This document shows positions 14,927 to 22,068 of a DNA stretch of 32,251 nt, piece after piece. A model generated the notes under the pieces. It did not search any database, had not been told where the DNA came from, and worked only from the letters and a program-made list of their open reading frames with translations. Source of the DNA: a virus. The first letter of the stretch is position 1. Every line of letters begins with the position of its first letter. Made by a program: the position numbers and the translations under genes. The stretch covers positions 1 through 32,251 of the IMG/VR virus record IMGVR_UViG_3300030002_000075, one strand, 5' to 3'.

Positions 14927-15166
14927 TTAAATAAACTCGCCGATGTTTGACCGGGTGCCATCTTCAGCAACGTTGAATTTATGCTTACAATGACGGCAGC
15001 GGAAAAGAACGGGCCATTGTACCCACCCCAGCAACTGCACTTGCTCGGTCCCACATTTGGGGCATAGCGGTTGAAGTTTCGATGCCGCGTCACGGCGCAT
15101 CACCAGCTCCATCAGAGCCATCCCCTCAGGGGTCATCACTATATTACCCATTACCAACTTTTTCAT
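14927..15166 (-). CDS. Small zinc-ribbon protein, 79 residues
   Basis: Two knuckles, CPKC (35-38) and CRHC (57-60), are separated by an 18-residue strand-rich hairpin, which makes a zinc ribbon. Preceding it is a helix rich in Met and Ala (MALMELVMRRDAA). GGAG precedes ATG 15166, which overlaps the stop of the DUF3850 gene as ATGA. It is the last gene of the 16462 transcript. It is unrelated in sequence to the zinc ribbon at 11790-12065 outside the knuckles. Nucleic-acid or protein binding is likely; the target is unknown. Confidence 0.75.
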   Translation of the reverse strand: MKKLVMGNIVMTPEGMALMELVMRRDAASKLQPLCPKCGTEQVQLLGWVQWPVLFRCRHCKHKFNVAEDGTRSNIGEFI

Positions 15167-15705
15167 ATATTGATCTCCACATATTTAATCGATTTAGCTG
15201 ATGCCATCGATGGGGATGCCGACATCAACCACCGCCAACCGTTCCCATTCACATAAGATACAGGCCAAAGATACAAGTAGCCATCTTGGTCGTCAGCCAC
15301 TTGATTTGTATACCCGTAAAGGTAATGGCCCAATCTTCCCGCCCATGACGCGTCAAACCCATGGCTATCAAAAACTAAATTATACAGCTTATCTAACTCG
15401 GGGCTTTCAATGGCTGGCGACTTGAATTTAACACCTTTAGGGCAGGGTGTCGTCTCTATTCTAGGGGTTAAGTACGGAACGACGCTCAACAGCACATACC
15501 CCTCAATGATGAAATCTACCGGGCAGATGTGCTCAATTCTTCGGATGACATGATGCCCGGTAGATTTCCCGTCGACATACTCTTCAAGAAATAGCAAGTC
15601 ATCCACACGGAAACCACGGTCATTTAGTCTCAGTTCTGCTGTCTTAAGACCCAACACAACGTCACGAAAATGCACTGGGGCAATCTTCAAATAGTGAGTT
15701 TTCAT
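15163..15705 (-). CDS. DUF3850 (ASCH/PUA-like) protein with an extra C-terminal domain
   Basis: Residues 3-77 match DUF3850, an ASCH/PUA-type RNA-binding fold: the block YLKIAPVHFRDVVLGLKTAE, then LRLNDRGFRVDDLLFLEEY, ending with IIEGYVLLSV. Such domains are thought to bind RNA or modified nucleotides. Residues about 80-180 form a second region with several Trp and Tyr residues (GYLYLWPVSYVNGNGWRWLM) and a stretch around DELDKLYNLVFDSHGF-type helices that I do not recognise. DUF3850 proteins are often only about 80-90 residues, so this is an enlarged version. GGAGG precedes ATG 15705 at 8 bases. Confidence 0.75.
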   Translation of the reverse strand: MKTHYLKIAPVHFRDVVLGLKTAELRLNDRGFRVDDLLFLEEYVDGKSTGHHVIRRIEHICPVDFIIEGYVLLSVVPYLTPRIETTPCPKGVKFKSPAIESPELDKLYNLVFDSHGFDASWAGRLGHYLYGYTNQVADDQDGYLYLWPVSYVNGNGWRWLMSASPSMASAKSIKYVEINI

Positions 15706-15708
15706 ACG

Positions 15709-16419
15709 TTAATCCTCCAACACGTTAGTTATGGCCACTTCATCACCAGCATCCATACCCGCCAGAGCAGCCGCTAATTCATCCTCTTTGAGACGCTTTT
15801 TGCCCTTGGACTTGCTGTATTCCACCGAGCCAAAATAGTCAGACACGGCGGATGTTTTTAAAACGATGAGAGAAGTCCCAGCGGCCACTGCATCAGCCGC
15901 CCGTTCTTTTGTCATGTCTCTCAACCTTGACAGCATGCGGCTTGACATGGCTTCTTTAAATGCAGTCCCCACGCGGGCGTTGTAGCGAGTGTATCCTTTG
16001 GATCGCATGTAGGCGCTAGTGCAGGTGTCCACCACAGAGCACAGGTATTCATACATCTGTTTTGCAATTTTGGTGTCTTCTTTGAAACCCTGCCACTTGA
16101 TGCGGTGGCCGTTATTCCCGCTGTCCCACTCGGAAACAGTTTGGCAGTCGTTAAAAACACCTACGCCAACTGACAGGCAGCTTTTCCACTGGGGCATGTA
16201 CTTGTAGACATCTTCGGAATCAGACTCGCCGAAATGATCTTCACCAAACATTTTACCATCGGTAGATGATGCAATGTCCATTTCATCGATTTGATATTTG
16301 TCCATCAATTTGCGGGCCATTAGCGCTGCGGATGACGCTTCGTGCTCATTGGTGTTGTTGGTGGCGCGAGCTAACATCTTTGCGATGCGCTCTTTGACTT
16401 TGCTGAGGTCGATTGACAT
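15709..16419 (-). CDS. DUF2786 domain protein
   Basis: The N-terminal 45 residues match DUF2786: KERIAKMLARATNNTNEHEA, then a helix with AALMARKLMDKYQID. The rest is mainly helical, with an acidic patch (about 54-72), a central region around YEYLCSVVDTCTSAYM, and a Lys-rich C-terminal segment. DUF2786 proteins are common in phages and plasmids and have no established biochemical role. GGAGC precedes ATG 16419. It is the first gene of its operon (promoter 16462-16490) and is followed by the DUF3850 and zinc-ribbon genes. Confidence 0.78.
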   Translation of the reverse strand: MSIDLSKVKERIAKMLARATNNTNEHEASSAALMARKLMDKYQIDEMDIASSTDGKMFGEDHFGESDSEDVYKYMPQWKSCLSVGVGVFNDCQTVSEWDSGNNGHRIKWQGFKEDTKIAKQMYEYLCSVVDTCTSAYMRSKGYTRYNARVGTAFKEAMSSRMLSRLRDMTKERAADAVAAGTSLIVLKTSAVSDYFGSVEYSKSKGKKRLKEDELAAALAGMDAGDEVAITNVLED

Positions 16420-16461
16420 TTCGTTGCTCCGGTGTGGTTGGGAACCGTTCCCTATGTACTT

Positions 16462-16490
16462 ATTGTACCACAGCCGGAGCTTGATGTCAA
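16462..16490 (-). promoter_or_regulatory. Sigma-70 promoter
   Basis: On the minus strand TTGACA (16485-16490) and TACAAT (16462-16467) are 17 bases apart, with TGTGG before the -10. It drives the genes from 16419 to 14927. Confidence 0.88.
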
Positions 16491-16494
16491 TTAT

Positions 16495-16902
16495 TTAGAA
16501 CCGACCAAAATAAGGAGCCTGCGAACATCGGCAGTTTGGGCTGTGCGCGGGGGACTTAAGCTCATCCAACTCCTTTCTGAGACGCACGATCTCATCGGTC
16601 TGAAGGGAAATCAAAGCGGCAGACGTCTCAGAGGCACTGCATGCCACCTGATAACGAGCTTTGTCCAACGCAGTGCCTCCCCCCGAGATTTTTTCGTTAC
16701 TGCAACGAGATGATCCTGAACTCCCATTCTCAGTACATCCGTGCATGCTCATTATTTGATTAGCTACGTGCTCAATGACAGCATCAGAGCAGCTAAGTGC
16801 CTCCACAGCGGCGATCATATCTTCGCTGGACATCATTTCAATCAATGACCAAGGATCGGCAATTGAAATGGTAACACCGTCAACTGACTTAATTTCTATC
16901 AT
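16495..16902 (-). CDS. Hypothetical protein, 135 residues
   Basis: AGGAGAA precedes ATG 16902 at good spacing. The N-terminus (MIEIKSVDGVTISIADPWSL) is strand-rich. A helical stretch follows, then a low-complexity Ser/Gly/Cys segment (MHGCTENGSSGSSRCS), then an Ala-rich helix and a leucine-containing coiled-coil-like stretch (TDEIVRLRKELDELKS). The C-terminus has CRC within HSPNCRCSQ. Such mosaic proteins are common in the accessory regions of enterobacterial phages. No single family recognised. Confidence 0.65.
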   Translation of the reverse strand: MIEIKSVDGVTISIADPWSLIEMMSSEDMIAAVEALSCSDAVIEHVANQIMSMHGCTENGSSGSSRCSNEKISGGGTALDKARYQVACSASETSAALISLQTDEIVRLRKELDELKSPAHSPNCRCSQAPYFGRF

Positions 16903-16916
16903 GGTAATTCTCCTGT

Positions 16917-17237
16917 TCAACGGGGTAGTGACGGTGGATACATAAAATGAGTAATGCAGTCGGGGTGGATGTCACCATAGCGAGAAAATGCTACCCATGG
17001 CTTTAAGGTAGCGCCTGCTTGACAATCACATATACCTACTGTGTTTCCATCAGTCACTATCACACTGATGGACTCAAACTTGGTCACAGTAGCTACGTCG
17101 ATAGGCATGCGGGTTTTAACGTCCACCCACTCCATTACATTTGAACCAAGAAGGGCGCGGGCCATTTCGACGCCCTCCTCGGCTGACTGGCGTACGCTGC
17201 CATACCCTATCTCTTCAAGACGCTTTTTGGTCAGCAT
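16917..17237 (-). CDS. DUF551-like protein
   Basis: The 106-residue product has the DUF551 pattern: an N-terminal helix (KKRLEEIGYGSVRQSAEEG), then EWVDVKTRMPIDV, a strand SVIVTDGNTVGICD, and near the end ITHFMYPPSLP. DUF551 domains occur in many enterobacterial phage accessory genes and have no known function. GAGGG precedes ATG 17237. The gene overlaps the 17215-17661 gene by 23 bases. The match is by the W-D-V-K-x-R-x-P and THF-M-x-x-P hallmarks. Confidence 0.75.
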   Translation of the reverse strand: MLTKKRLEEIGYGSVRQSAEEGVEMARALLGSNVMEWVDVKTRMPIDVATVTKFESISVIVTDGNTVGICDCQAGATLKPWVAFSRYGDIHPDCITHFMYPPSLPR

Positions 17238-17661
17238 CGTTTTCCCTCAAAGGTAGTATTTCTTCCAGATATTTAGCCAGCGCCCTACCCTCAGACCGGG
17301 CTAAACTCATGTTGTACTTATCCCCGCGGTTGTTTTGGTACAGTAGGTCATTTACCGCCGACCAAAATTTCTCATCGACGGGAAAGTCACCGTTTTGAAG
17401 GTGTTCTGCTTTGCTCAATTGCGCCGGGGCTGTTACATTTGAGCAAAGCAGCATGAAGTCTTTCCAGCGCTGCAGCCCATCAGCCCGGTCGCGCTGGATT
17501 TTAACGTTCTTCTCGTTCTCAACACTAGTATCGCGGCGGGAACGAAGCTCGATAAGCAGCATCAATAGTTCGATGTCGTCGGCAAGCCCCTCTGATATCG
17601 CTTCCATCGTTTCAATCCAGCCAGCAAGGCCACCATCCGGCTTACGTTCAAAATCATTCAT
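17215..17661 (-). CDS. Hypothetical coiled-coil protein, 148 residues
   Basis: The protein is helical and highly charged, with a likely coiled coil around DIELLMLLIELRSRRDTS and ENEKNVKIQRDRADGLQ (about 27-65). The C-terminus resembles a small alpha-helical domain (FWSAVNDLLYQNN). Its start overlaps the stop of the 17658-18332 gene as ATGA. It is part of a block of overlapping genes transcribed from the 18768 promoter. No family recognised. The style resembles mosaic Ea-type accessory proteins of lambdoid phages, but I cannot show homology. Confidence 0.65.
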   Translation of the reverse strand: MNDFERKPDGGLAGWIETMEAISEGLADDIELLMLLIELRSRRDTSVENEKNVKIQRDRADGLQRWKDFMLLCSNVTAPAQLSKAEHLQNGDFPVDEKFWSAVNDLLYQNNRGDKYNMSLARSEGRALAKYLEEILPLRENDADQKAS

Positions 17662-18332
17662 AGTAGGCTTACCTTTTTAGATGCGAACCCTTCGACCGTG
17701 CAACCAGCGGCCTCAATTCGCTTTACGACATAACTGCGACTCATTACAGCCGAAGAGTTCAAACGGACAACCGACTTTTGCGGGGCGGTGAATTTAGTAA
17801 CGATTCGGTGCAGAGAGTTGAAATTGATAAACGGCACAGCACGATGCCCTTTGTCATTACATTCATGCCACTCTATTGGCAGACCTCCTGACATTTCCGC
17901 CACAGCATCGCGTAATGCATCCATCGTAACCGGCACCTGATCGCCTTTCAGTGCTGCGATTTCCGCCACAAGCTGTTTTTGCAATTCTTGACCAGCAGCC
18001 AAGTCGCGGTATTGATTGCGGTTTGCACGCTCCGCATCGTCAGCCCGCTGGCATAGTTGGCGAGCACAATCCATCGGTGAATCACCGGTCTGGTCGCAGC
18101 GCTCTTTTGAGAAGCCGACGACCCCCGCCAATTCATCAAAGCTTGCGCGGATATCTTCAGCCTGCTGGCGTTCTGCTTCGAGCAGATTAAGTAAAGCAAA
18201 ATATTCTTCTGCTTTTACCATTTGACCGTTTATGGCCGGTGCCCATATTGCAAAATGCTCGCCGTCGTGTACCTCAATTTCAGCGCCAAACTGTGTAATG
18301 TCACGCAGCTTCTCTTCAACATTTTTGTTCAT
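17658..18332 (-). CDS. Hypothetical helical protein, 224 residues
   Basis: GGAG lies six bases before ATG 18332, which overlaps the TGA of the 18329-18739 gene (ATGA). The N-terminus (MNKNVEEKLRDITQFGAEIE) precedes a strand pair (HFAIWAPAING), then a long coiled-coil-like helix (about 40-130; LLNLLEAERQQAEDIRASF). A final segment contains SYVVKRIEAAGCTVEGFAS. The organisation suggests an elongated multimeric protein. It lies in the same transcript as the DUF551 gene. No family recognised. Confidence 0.65.
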   Translation of the reverse strand: MNKNVEEKLRDITQFGAEIEVHDGEHFAIWAPAINGQMVKAEEYFALLNLLEAERQQAEDIRASFDELAGVVGFSKERCDQTGDSPMDCARQLCQRADDAERANRNQYRDLAAGQELQKQLVAEIAALKGDQVPVTMDALRDAVAEMSGGLPIEWHECNDKGHRAVPFINFNSLHRIVTKFTAPQKSVVRLNSSAVMSRSYVVKRIEAAGCTVEGFASKKVSLL

Positions 18333-18739
18333 GGTTTTCTCCATTCTTTCCATTTCCCAACATCGCTGATAGTAAAGGGGCTTACACCGCCGAACTGCTT
18401 GACATATGCCGTCTCATCCTTGATATCAGACCGCACCATGCCTAGTTTTTCCTCAAGTTGAGCGATGCGTTGTGCGTCCATTTTAGTTTGCAATTCGGCT
18501 TGTTTGAGCATTTCTCTGAGCAACACTACCTCATCGATAACGCCTTTGCTGCGGATGATGCGTAACCGGGAAGATAATTCACCGAACATGAGCTGAGAGA
18601 TGCGGCTGTGTGCATAGAGATTAACGATGAACTCCTGCGCATTATCTTCGGTGATGTAGATCTCCGCCGCCCCATCTTTCTCGACAAGATCAAATTTAAT
18701 TAAGCCGTTTTTGGCCTGGATAAAAACTTCTTTGTACAT
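18329..18739 (-). CDS. Hypothetical protein, 136 residues
   Basis: First gene after the 18768-18796 promoter; ATG 18739 has CCGGAGA upstream. Residues 1-60 form an alternating strand/helix domain (EVFIQAKNGLIKFDLVEKDG, then AEIYITEDNAQEFIVNLYA). Residues about 60-105 form a helix with heptad-like Leu spacing (VLLREMLKQAELQTKM). The C-terminus holds KWKEWRKP. It is likely a dimer. It overlaps the next gene by ATGA, giving coupled translation. No family recognised. Confidence 0.65.
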   Translation of the reverse strand: MYKEVFIQAKNGLIKFDLVEKDGAAEIYITEDNAQEFIVNLYAHSRISQLMFGELSSRLRIIRSKGVIDEVVLLREMLKQAELQTKMDAQRIAQLEEKLGMVRSDIKDETAYVKQFGGVSPFTISDVGKWKEWRKP

Positions 18740-18767
18740 GATTTTTCTCCGGTTATTGAACCAAATA

Positions 18768-18796
18768 ATTATAGCACAGGCCGAAGCCTATGTCAA
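18768..18796 (-). promoter_or_regulatory. Sigma-70 promoter with a dyad in the spacer
   Basis: On the minus strand TTGACA (18791-18796) and TATAAT (18768-18773) are 17 bases apart, with TGTGC before the -10. The spacer holds a near-perfect inverted repeat around a TTCG centre (one mismatch), like the promoter at 20321-20349. It drives the genes from 18739 down to 16495. Confidence 0.88.
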
Positions 18797-18799
18797 GTA

Positions 18800-19024
18800 T
18801 TAATCCAGCTCCCGGTCAGGGTCCCATTTAGCGCGGCGCACTGTCAGCAGGTCGAGTTTCACACCCAACAATTTGGCGCAGCGACCGTGCTTCTCTTTGC
18901 TGAATCGGGTCCCTGAACAGTTAATCCAATACTTAGGCGTTTCTCGGAGCCACGCTTTAATCCGGATGGTGCTGTTATCAGTTCGAACTACCAAAATTCC
19001 CATGTGAGTGGGCTGTTTAGCCAT
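18800..19024 (-). CDS. Small protein, paralogue of the 19035 product
   Basis: The 74-residue product starts MAKQPTHMGILVV and has GGAGA upstream of ATG 19024. Together with the gene at 19035-19241 it forms a tandem pair: both begin MAKQPTH-x-G, continue with a strand (I/L-V-V/T), include a charged central segment (W-x-E-T-P/A), a central Cys and a C-terminal region ending in basic residues. It is rich in strands and basic residues. A small nucleic-acid-binding fold is plausible; no family recognised. Confidence 0.75.
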   Translation of the reverse strand: MAKQPTHMGILVVRTDNSTIRIKAWLRETPKYWINCSGTRFSKEKHGRCAKLLGVKLDLLTVRRAKWDPDRELD

Positions 19025-19034
19025 TTTAATCTCC

Positions 19035-19241
19035 CTACGCTTGGTATCGTTTAATGGTGTTTAGGTCAAGCCGGGCGGCATTAGTGTATGAGCAATGCCC
19101 AATGGCCTTGTTATAGCAAACGCCTTGCGCGGTCTCCCAATGGTCAACAAACTCATAAAGATGGACCTGTATACGACCAATATCGGTCCCGTGCCTATTT
19201 GTCACGATAAGCTCACCTGTGTGAGTGGGTTGTTTAGCCAT
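19035..19241 (-). CDS. Small protein, paralogue of the 18800 product
   Basis: The 68-residue product starts MAKQPTHTGELIV. Two overlapping ATGs (19244 and 19241) follow AGGAG. I chose 19241 because it gives the same N-terminus as the paralogue and better spacing. The centre contains VHLYEFVDHWETAQGVCYNK and the C-terminus has LDLNTIKRYQA, matching LDLLTVRRAKW in the neighbour. The two lie 10 bases apart, so this is a tandem duplication that has diverged. Confidence 0.75.
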   Translation of the reverse strand: MAKQPTHTGELIVTNRHGTDIGRIQVHLYEFVDHWETAQGVCYNKAIGHCSYTNAARLDLNTIKRYQA

Positions 19242-19684
19242 CATTTACTCCTGATGATATCGAATATAGCTACTAAATTTGAAGTGTACGACCCGAAATT
19301 CGATATATACTCGGACCTGCTTTCCGGGCCGCTATCATACAGAAAATCATCACTAAGGGGAGTGAATTCACCTGCAGTCCGATGCTGTTCTGACCGGAAG
19401 AATCCTAGTGTGTGCCTAAACTCCTCCAGCGTGTACTCATTTACTTCTTCATACATCCACGTGCTGGCGAATACGCGAATGACATCACCGGCCTTAGGCT
19501 TGTCCACACCATCCACGGCAATATTCAGCGCCGAAATCATCTTGCGGGCTTCTGGAACGGATAGCTGGATGACTTCATTAAAGTCGGTGCTGATTGAGAT
19601 GTTGCCGTGGTGGTTGTTAGTACCAAAAACAACATCGTCGCCACCGTACACATCTTTAAGCAACACAAAGTTATGCTTAGCCAT
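19241..19684 (-). CDS. Hypothetical protein, 147 residues
   Basis: GAGG precedes ATG 19684. The protein has many strand-like segments (NFVLLKDVYGGDDVVFG, then ISISTDFNEVIQLS). A motif HRTAGEFTP at about residue 98 resembles RIETAGEYSP in the 13870-14298 protein. The C-terminus is aromatic and basic (YISNFGSYTSNLVAIF). It overlaps the 19035 gene by one to four bases, depending on the start used. Function unknown. Confidence 0.68.
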   Translation of the reverse strand: MAKHNFVLLKDVYGGDDVVFGTNNHHGNISISTDFNEVIQLSVPEARKMISALNIAVDGVDKPKAGDVIRVFASTWMYEEVNEYTLEEFRHTLGFFRSEQHRTAGEFTPLSDDFLYDSGPESRSEYISNFGSYTSNLVAIFDIIRSK

Positions 19685-19713
19685 TATAACCTCATTTGGG
19701 GCCTAAGCCTCCG

Positions 19714-20286
19714 TTATTTAACCCTGAAAATGCGTGAACCGAACAGCTCGCCTCCCGGCGTGAACGGCGTAAAGAATGATAAAACGGCCTTGCCTGTGGC
19801 ATCAAAGTCAGTTACCTCTGATGTTTCATATTTGCACCAGTATTTGATGATGTCGTGCTCCGCCCAATGCTTGGGGAAGCGATCCAGAACGGCATTAAAC
19901 GCCAATGCTTCAGAATGCGCGGCTTCTAAACCGCAACTATCAATTACGCGTTGCAACACCTCAAGCGCCATTTTCAGGTTGGTTTCAAGCCACTCATCGC
20001 CTTGCCAAGTGTCCATGTTAGACTCTACATACGTTTCGATAGCGTGGTGCATATCGCGGAAGCCGTGCTTACGCACAGCATCATGGAAGCCGGGGTGCAT
20101 GACGCAACTTTCATTGAGGTAAGCATTTTTGATGCTATCAATAATCAGAACAGCCAGCGCATCCGCATTGCGCCATTTGCCTTCTTTGCGGAAATTTTTA
20201 TCGGTGATGAAGTGCGTAAGCGCGGCCACTGGGTATTTTGCGATGTGGGCTGCTTTGGTCAATGCGGCGATTGCTGACTTGCTCAT
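19714..20286 (-). CDS. Hypothetical helical protein, 190 residues
   Basis: The gene starts at ATG 20286 with GAGGAAAC upstream, downstream of the 20321-20349 promoter. An open frame further upstream to 20523 overlaps the promoter and the next gene, so it is rejected. The protein is mainly helical: KSAIAALTKAAHIAKYPVA, then FRKEGKWRNADALAVLIID, then a long Leu/Ala helix (LETNLKMALEVLQRVIDS). The C-terminus has strands (VLSFFTPFTPGGELFGSR). No family recognised. Confidence 0.7.
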   Translation of the reverse strand: MSKSAIAALTKAAHIAKYPVAALTHFITDKNFRKEGKWRNADALAVLIIDSIKNAYLNESCVMHPGFHDAVRKHGFRDMHHAIETYVESNMDTWQGDEWLETNLKMALEVLQRVIDSCGLEAAHSEALAFNAVLDRFPKHWAEHDIIKYWCKYETSEVTDFDATGKAVLSFFTPFTPGGELFGSRIFRVK

Positions 20287-20320
20287 TTGTGTTTCCTCGT
20301 GCGGTAAACTTGATAAAAAT

Positions 20321-20349
20321 ATTATACCACGGGCCGAAGCCCGTGTCAA
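20321..20349 (-). promoter_or_regulatory. Sigma-70 promoter with a perfect 7-bp dyad in the spacer
   Basis: On the minus strand TTGACA (20344-20349) and TATAAT (20321-20326) are 17 bases apart, with CGTGG before the -10. The spacer and part of the -35 contain CACGGGC, a TTCG loop and GCCCGTG (20328-20345). It drives the genes from 20286 to 18800. Confidence 0.9.
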
Positions 20350-20359
20350 GCATTGCACT

Positions 20360-20785
20360 TTAAAGAGCGACGATAACAGCGCCGGGAGTTTTAGCGGCCA
20401 GCTTTTCGGCCAAGTCTTTACGCCCGCAGTACCCCAGTAATAACCAATCATCGCCCCAATCGCCAAGGCCCATTTCGTTAACGTAAGCGAGTCTCGCAGC
20501 AATTTGCTGGCGAACAAACTCATCTTTGTCTGTTGACGCTGCGCGGAGGTATAATTCTTTTAGCTCTTCTGTTCTGAAAGGCGTGTTAGGGTCGCGACGC
20601 ACACAATCGGCATAGTGCGTGTGGTTACGTCCTTCCGTTTCTTCAGCAATCTTGCTTGTTGCCGCAATGCGCATTTCAGCAAGGTTAAGGCGGGTGAAAA
20701 CAACGTGAGTGTAAACGCGGGCGGTAGTACGGGTGTGCTCAACGCCATTCGGGTCTTTTGCGGTGTAAGTGGTTTTAGCTGACAT
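20360..20785 (-). CDS. Hypothetical protein, 141 residues
   Basis: AAGGAA precedes ATG 20785. The N-terminus has TYTAKDPNGVEHTRTTARVY followed by THVVF, a pattern recurring in other phage proteins of unknown function. The centre is helical and Arg-rich (EMRIAATSKIAEETEGR), and the C-terminus carries MGLGDWGDDWLLLGYCGRKD followed by an Ala/Lys helix. It is alone in its transcript between the 20836 and 20321 promoters. Its leader shares 22 identical bases with the leader of the 21811-21993 gene. Confidence 0.7.
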   Translation of the reverse strand: MSAKTTYTAKDPNGVEHTRTTARVYTHVVFTRLNLAEMRIAATSKIAEETEGRNHTHYADCVRRDPNTPFRTEELKELYLRAASTDKDEFVRQQIAARLAYVNEMGLGDWGDDWLLLGYCGRKDLAEKLAAKTPGAVIVAL

Positions 20786-20835
20786 TTTGTAATTCCTTGT
20801 GTTGTGGTGAGGGGCGACTGCCTCTCGATAAAACT

Positions 20836-20864
20836 ATTATACCACGACCCGACATCCATGTCAA
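20836..20864 (-). promoter_or_regulatory. Sigma-70 promoter
   Basis: On the minus strand TTGACA (20859-20864) and TATAAT (20836-20841) are 17 bases apart, with CGTGG before the -10. It drives the gene at 20360-20785. Confidence 0.9.
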
Positions 20865-20895
20865 GTATTACACACATAGAAATTGTAATAAAATG

Positions 20896-21786
20896 TTACT
20901 TGCCTGTCACACCAACGCCGGGGATATCGCCTGCCGCAATCGCGGCGTAGATCAAGTCTGCCGAATGGCCGTTACTTGCTGATGAGCGACACAGTTCTGC
21001 AATAGCATCTTTCGCTTTTTCCTCGGTGCTACGAAGCGCACGAAAACTTGAGGGGGTGGGGTTAGCCAATATAAAATCACTGTGGCTACCGCAAGTCGGG
21101 TGAAGCCACACACCGCTGTGGTGGTGAATTACTTCGACTTCCATCCATGCACCGGCACCGACCTGTACCTCGCACACGAAGCCAGCGGGGGGAAGCCCTT
21201 CGATTGGCTGGCGGATTGCCTCAGCGGGTTTGGGGACGATCCGGCGAGCCGCCTTTGTGTAATTGCCATGGCCATACATACCGTCCCACTTTTGGACAAC
21301 TTTGCTCCATGAGAGGTTGAGGTATTTTTTGCCCACCGGGTCTAGCCAGTAGCAGAATGACTTATCGGTCCAGATGCATTCAGTAGCCCAGTCAGGAGCA
21401 ACTGCAAAATCGTCGGCGCTGCCACTAATGATTTCAAACACCACCTCAACTGGCTCTTCAACGTCTGGGCGCTCGACCGTCCAATACTTTTTACTGCAAT
21501 GGAAATCATCGCCATTTCGTTTAACGCCCGTAAAAGCGTCCTGAGTTTCTACGAGCGAGTCAGCTACGAATGGTGGTTTGCCAAGGTTGTTTTTCTTAGG
21601 CGCAATAATGATCGCATCTTCAGGCAAGACGTCAATCGTCCACAGGCCAGCGTCGCAATCAAAGCTATCCCCGCTAGCTTCCTCCCCCCTCCATCCAGTC
21701 GGAGTAATTTCAACCGACCGGGCTGCAAACGTCTTGCAGGGGCTGGCCGACCAGTGGTTTGTCTTTGGTGTAAAAATTGCTTTCAT
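20896..21786 (-). CDS. Hypothetical protein, 296 residues, with a phage C-terminal module
   Basis: GGAGAC precedes ATG 21786. The N-terminal 120 residues contain many strands and repeats of W and D (GDSFDCDAGLWTIDVLPED, later GDDFHCSKKYWTVERPD). These two blocks look like an internal duplication: both have D-x-F-x-C followed by W-T-[IV]. Residues about 203-260 (LPPAGFVCEVQVGAGAW followed by EVEVIHHH and SFRALRSTEEKAKDAI) resemble a C-terminal module found in many phage accessory proteins. No enzymatic motif is evident. Confidence 0.72.
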   Translation of the reverse strand: MKAIFTPKTNHWSASPCKTFAARSVEITPTGWRGEEASGDSFDCDAGLWTIDVLPEDAIIIAPKKNNLGKPPFVADSLVETQDAFTGVKRNGDDFHCSKKYWTVERPDVEEPVEVVFEIISGSADDFAVAPDWATECIWTDKSFCYWLDPVGKKYLNLSWSKVVQKWDGMYGHGNYTKAARRIVPKPAEAIRQPIEGLPPAGFVCEVQVGAGAWMEVEVIHHHSGVWLHPTCGSHSDFILANPTPSSFRALRSTEEKAKDAIAELCRSSASNGHSADLIYAAIAAGDIPGVGVTGK

Positions 21787-21810
21787 ATGATGTCTCCGGG
21801 CCGGGAACGA

Positions 21811-21993
21811 CTATAGTGAAATAAGTTTCAAGTAGCGCTGGCAATTAGATAACTGTACGGGAGTGCAGCCGTTTGAATTTTTAATACTACGAACCGCACC
21901 TATGTCGCTACGGTAGTTTTTCACCACCCGAATACGACCCGCATAAACAACGTTTCCTGACTTGCGAATCGTAACTTTAGTTAATTTTGACAT
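21811..21993 (-). CDS. Small basic protein, 60 residues
   Basis: ATG 21993 is preceded by AAGGAA in a leader that matches that of the 20360-20785 gene over 22 bases. The protein is basic and strand-rich (KLTKVTIRKSGNVVYAGRIR), with a central Lys/Asn stretch and two Cys residues (NGCTPVQLSNCQRYL). A small nucleic-acid-binding role is suggested by charge. First gene of the 22029 transcript. No family recognised. Confidence 0.7.
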   Translation of the reverse strand: MSKLTKVTIRKSGNVVYAGRIRVVKNYRSDIGAVRSIKNSNGCTPVQLSNCQRYLKLISL

Positions 21994-22028
21994 TTTGTAA
22001 TTCCTTGTGTGATAAACCCAATAAAACT

Positions 22029-22057
22029 ATTGTATCACAACTCGACGTCCCTGTCAA
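22029..22057 (-). promoter_or_regulatory. Sigma-70 promoter
   Basis: On the minus strand TTGACA (22052-22057) and TACAAT (22029-22034) are 17 bases apart, with TGTGA before the -10. It drives the genes at 21811 and 20896. Confidence 0.88.
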
Positions 22058-22068
22058 GTGTTGCACAA

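Noticed and set aside
20287-20523. N-terminal extension of the 19714 gene to 20523
   Set aside because: It overlaps the next gene in another frame and spans the promoter at 20321-20349; ATG 20286 has a good Shine-Dalgarno.
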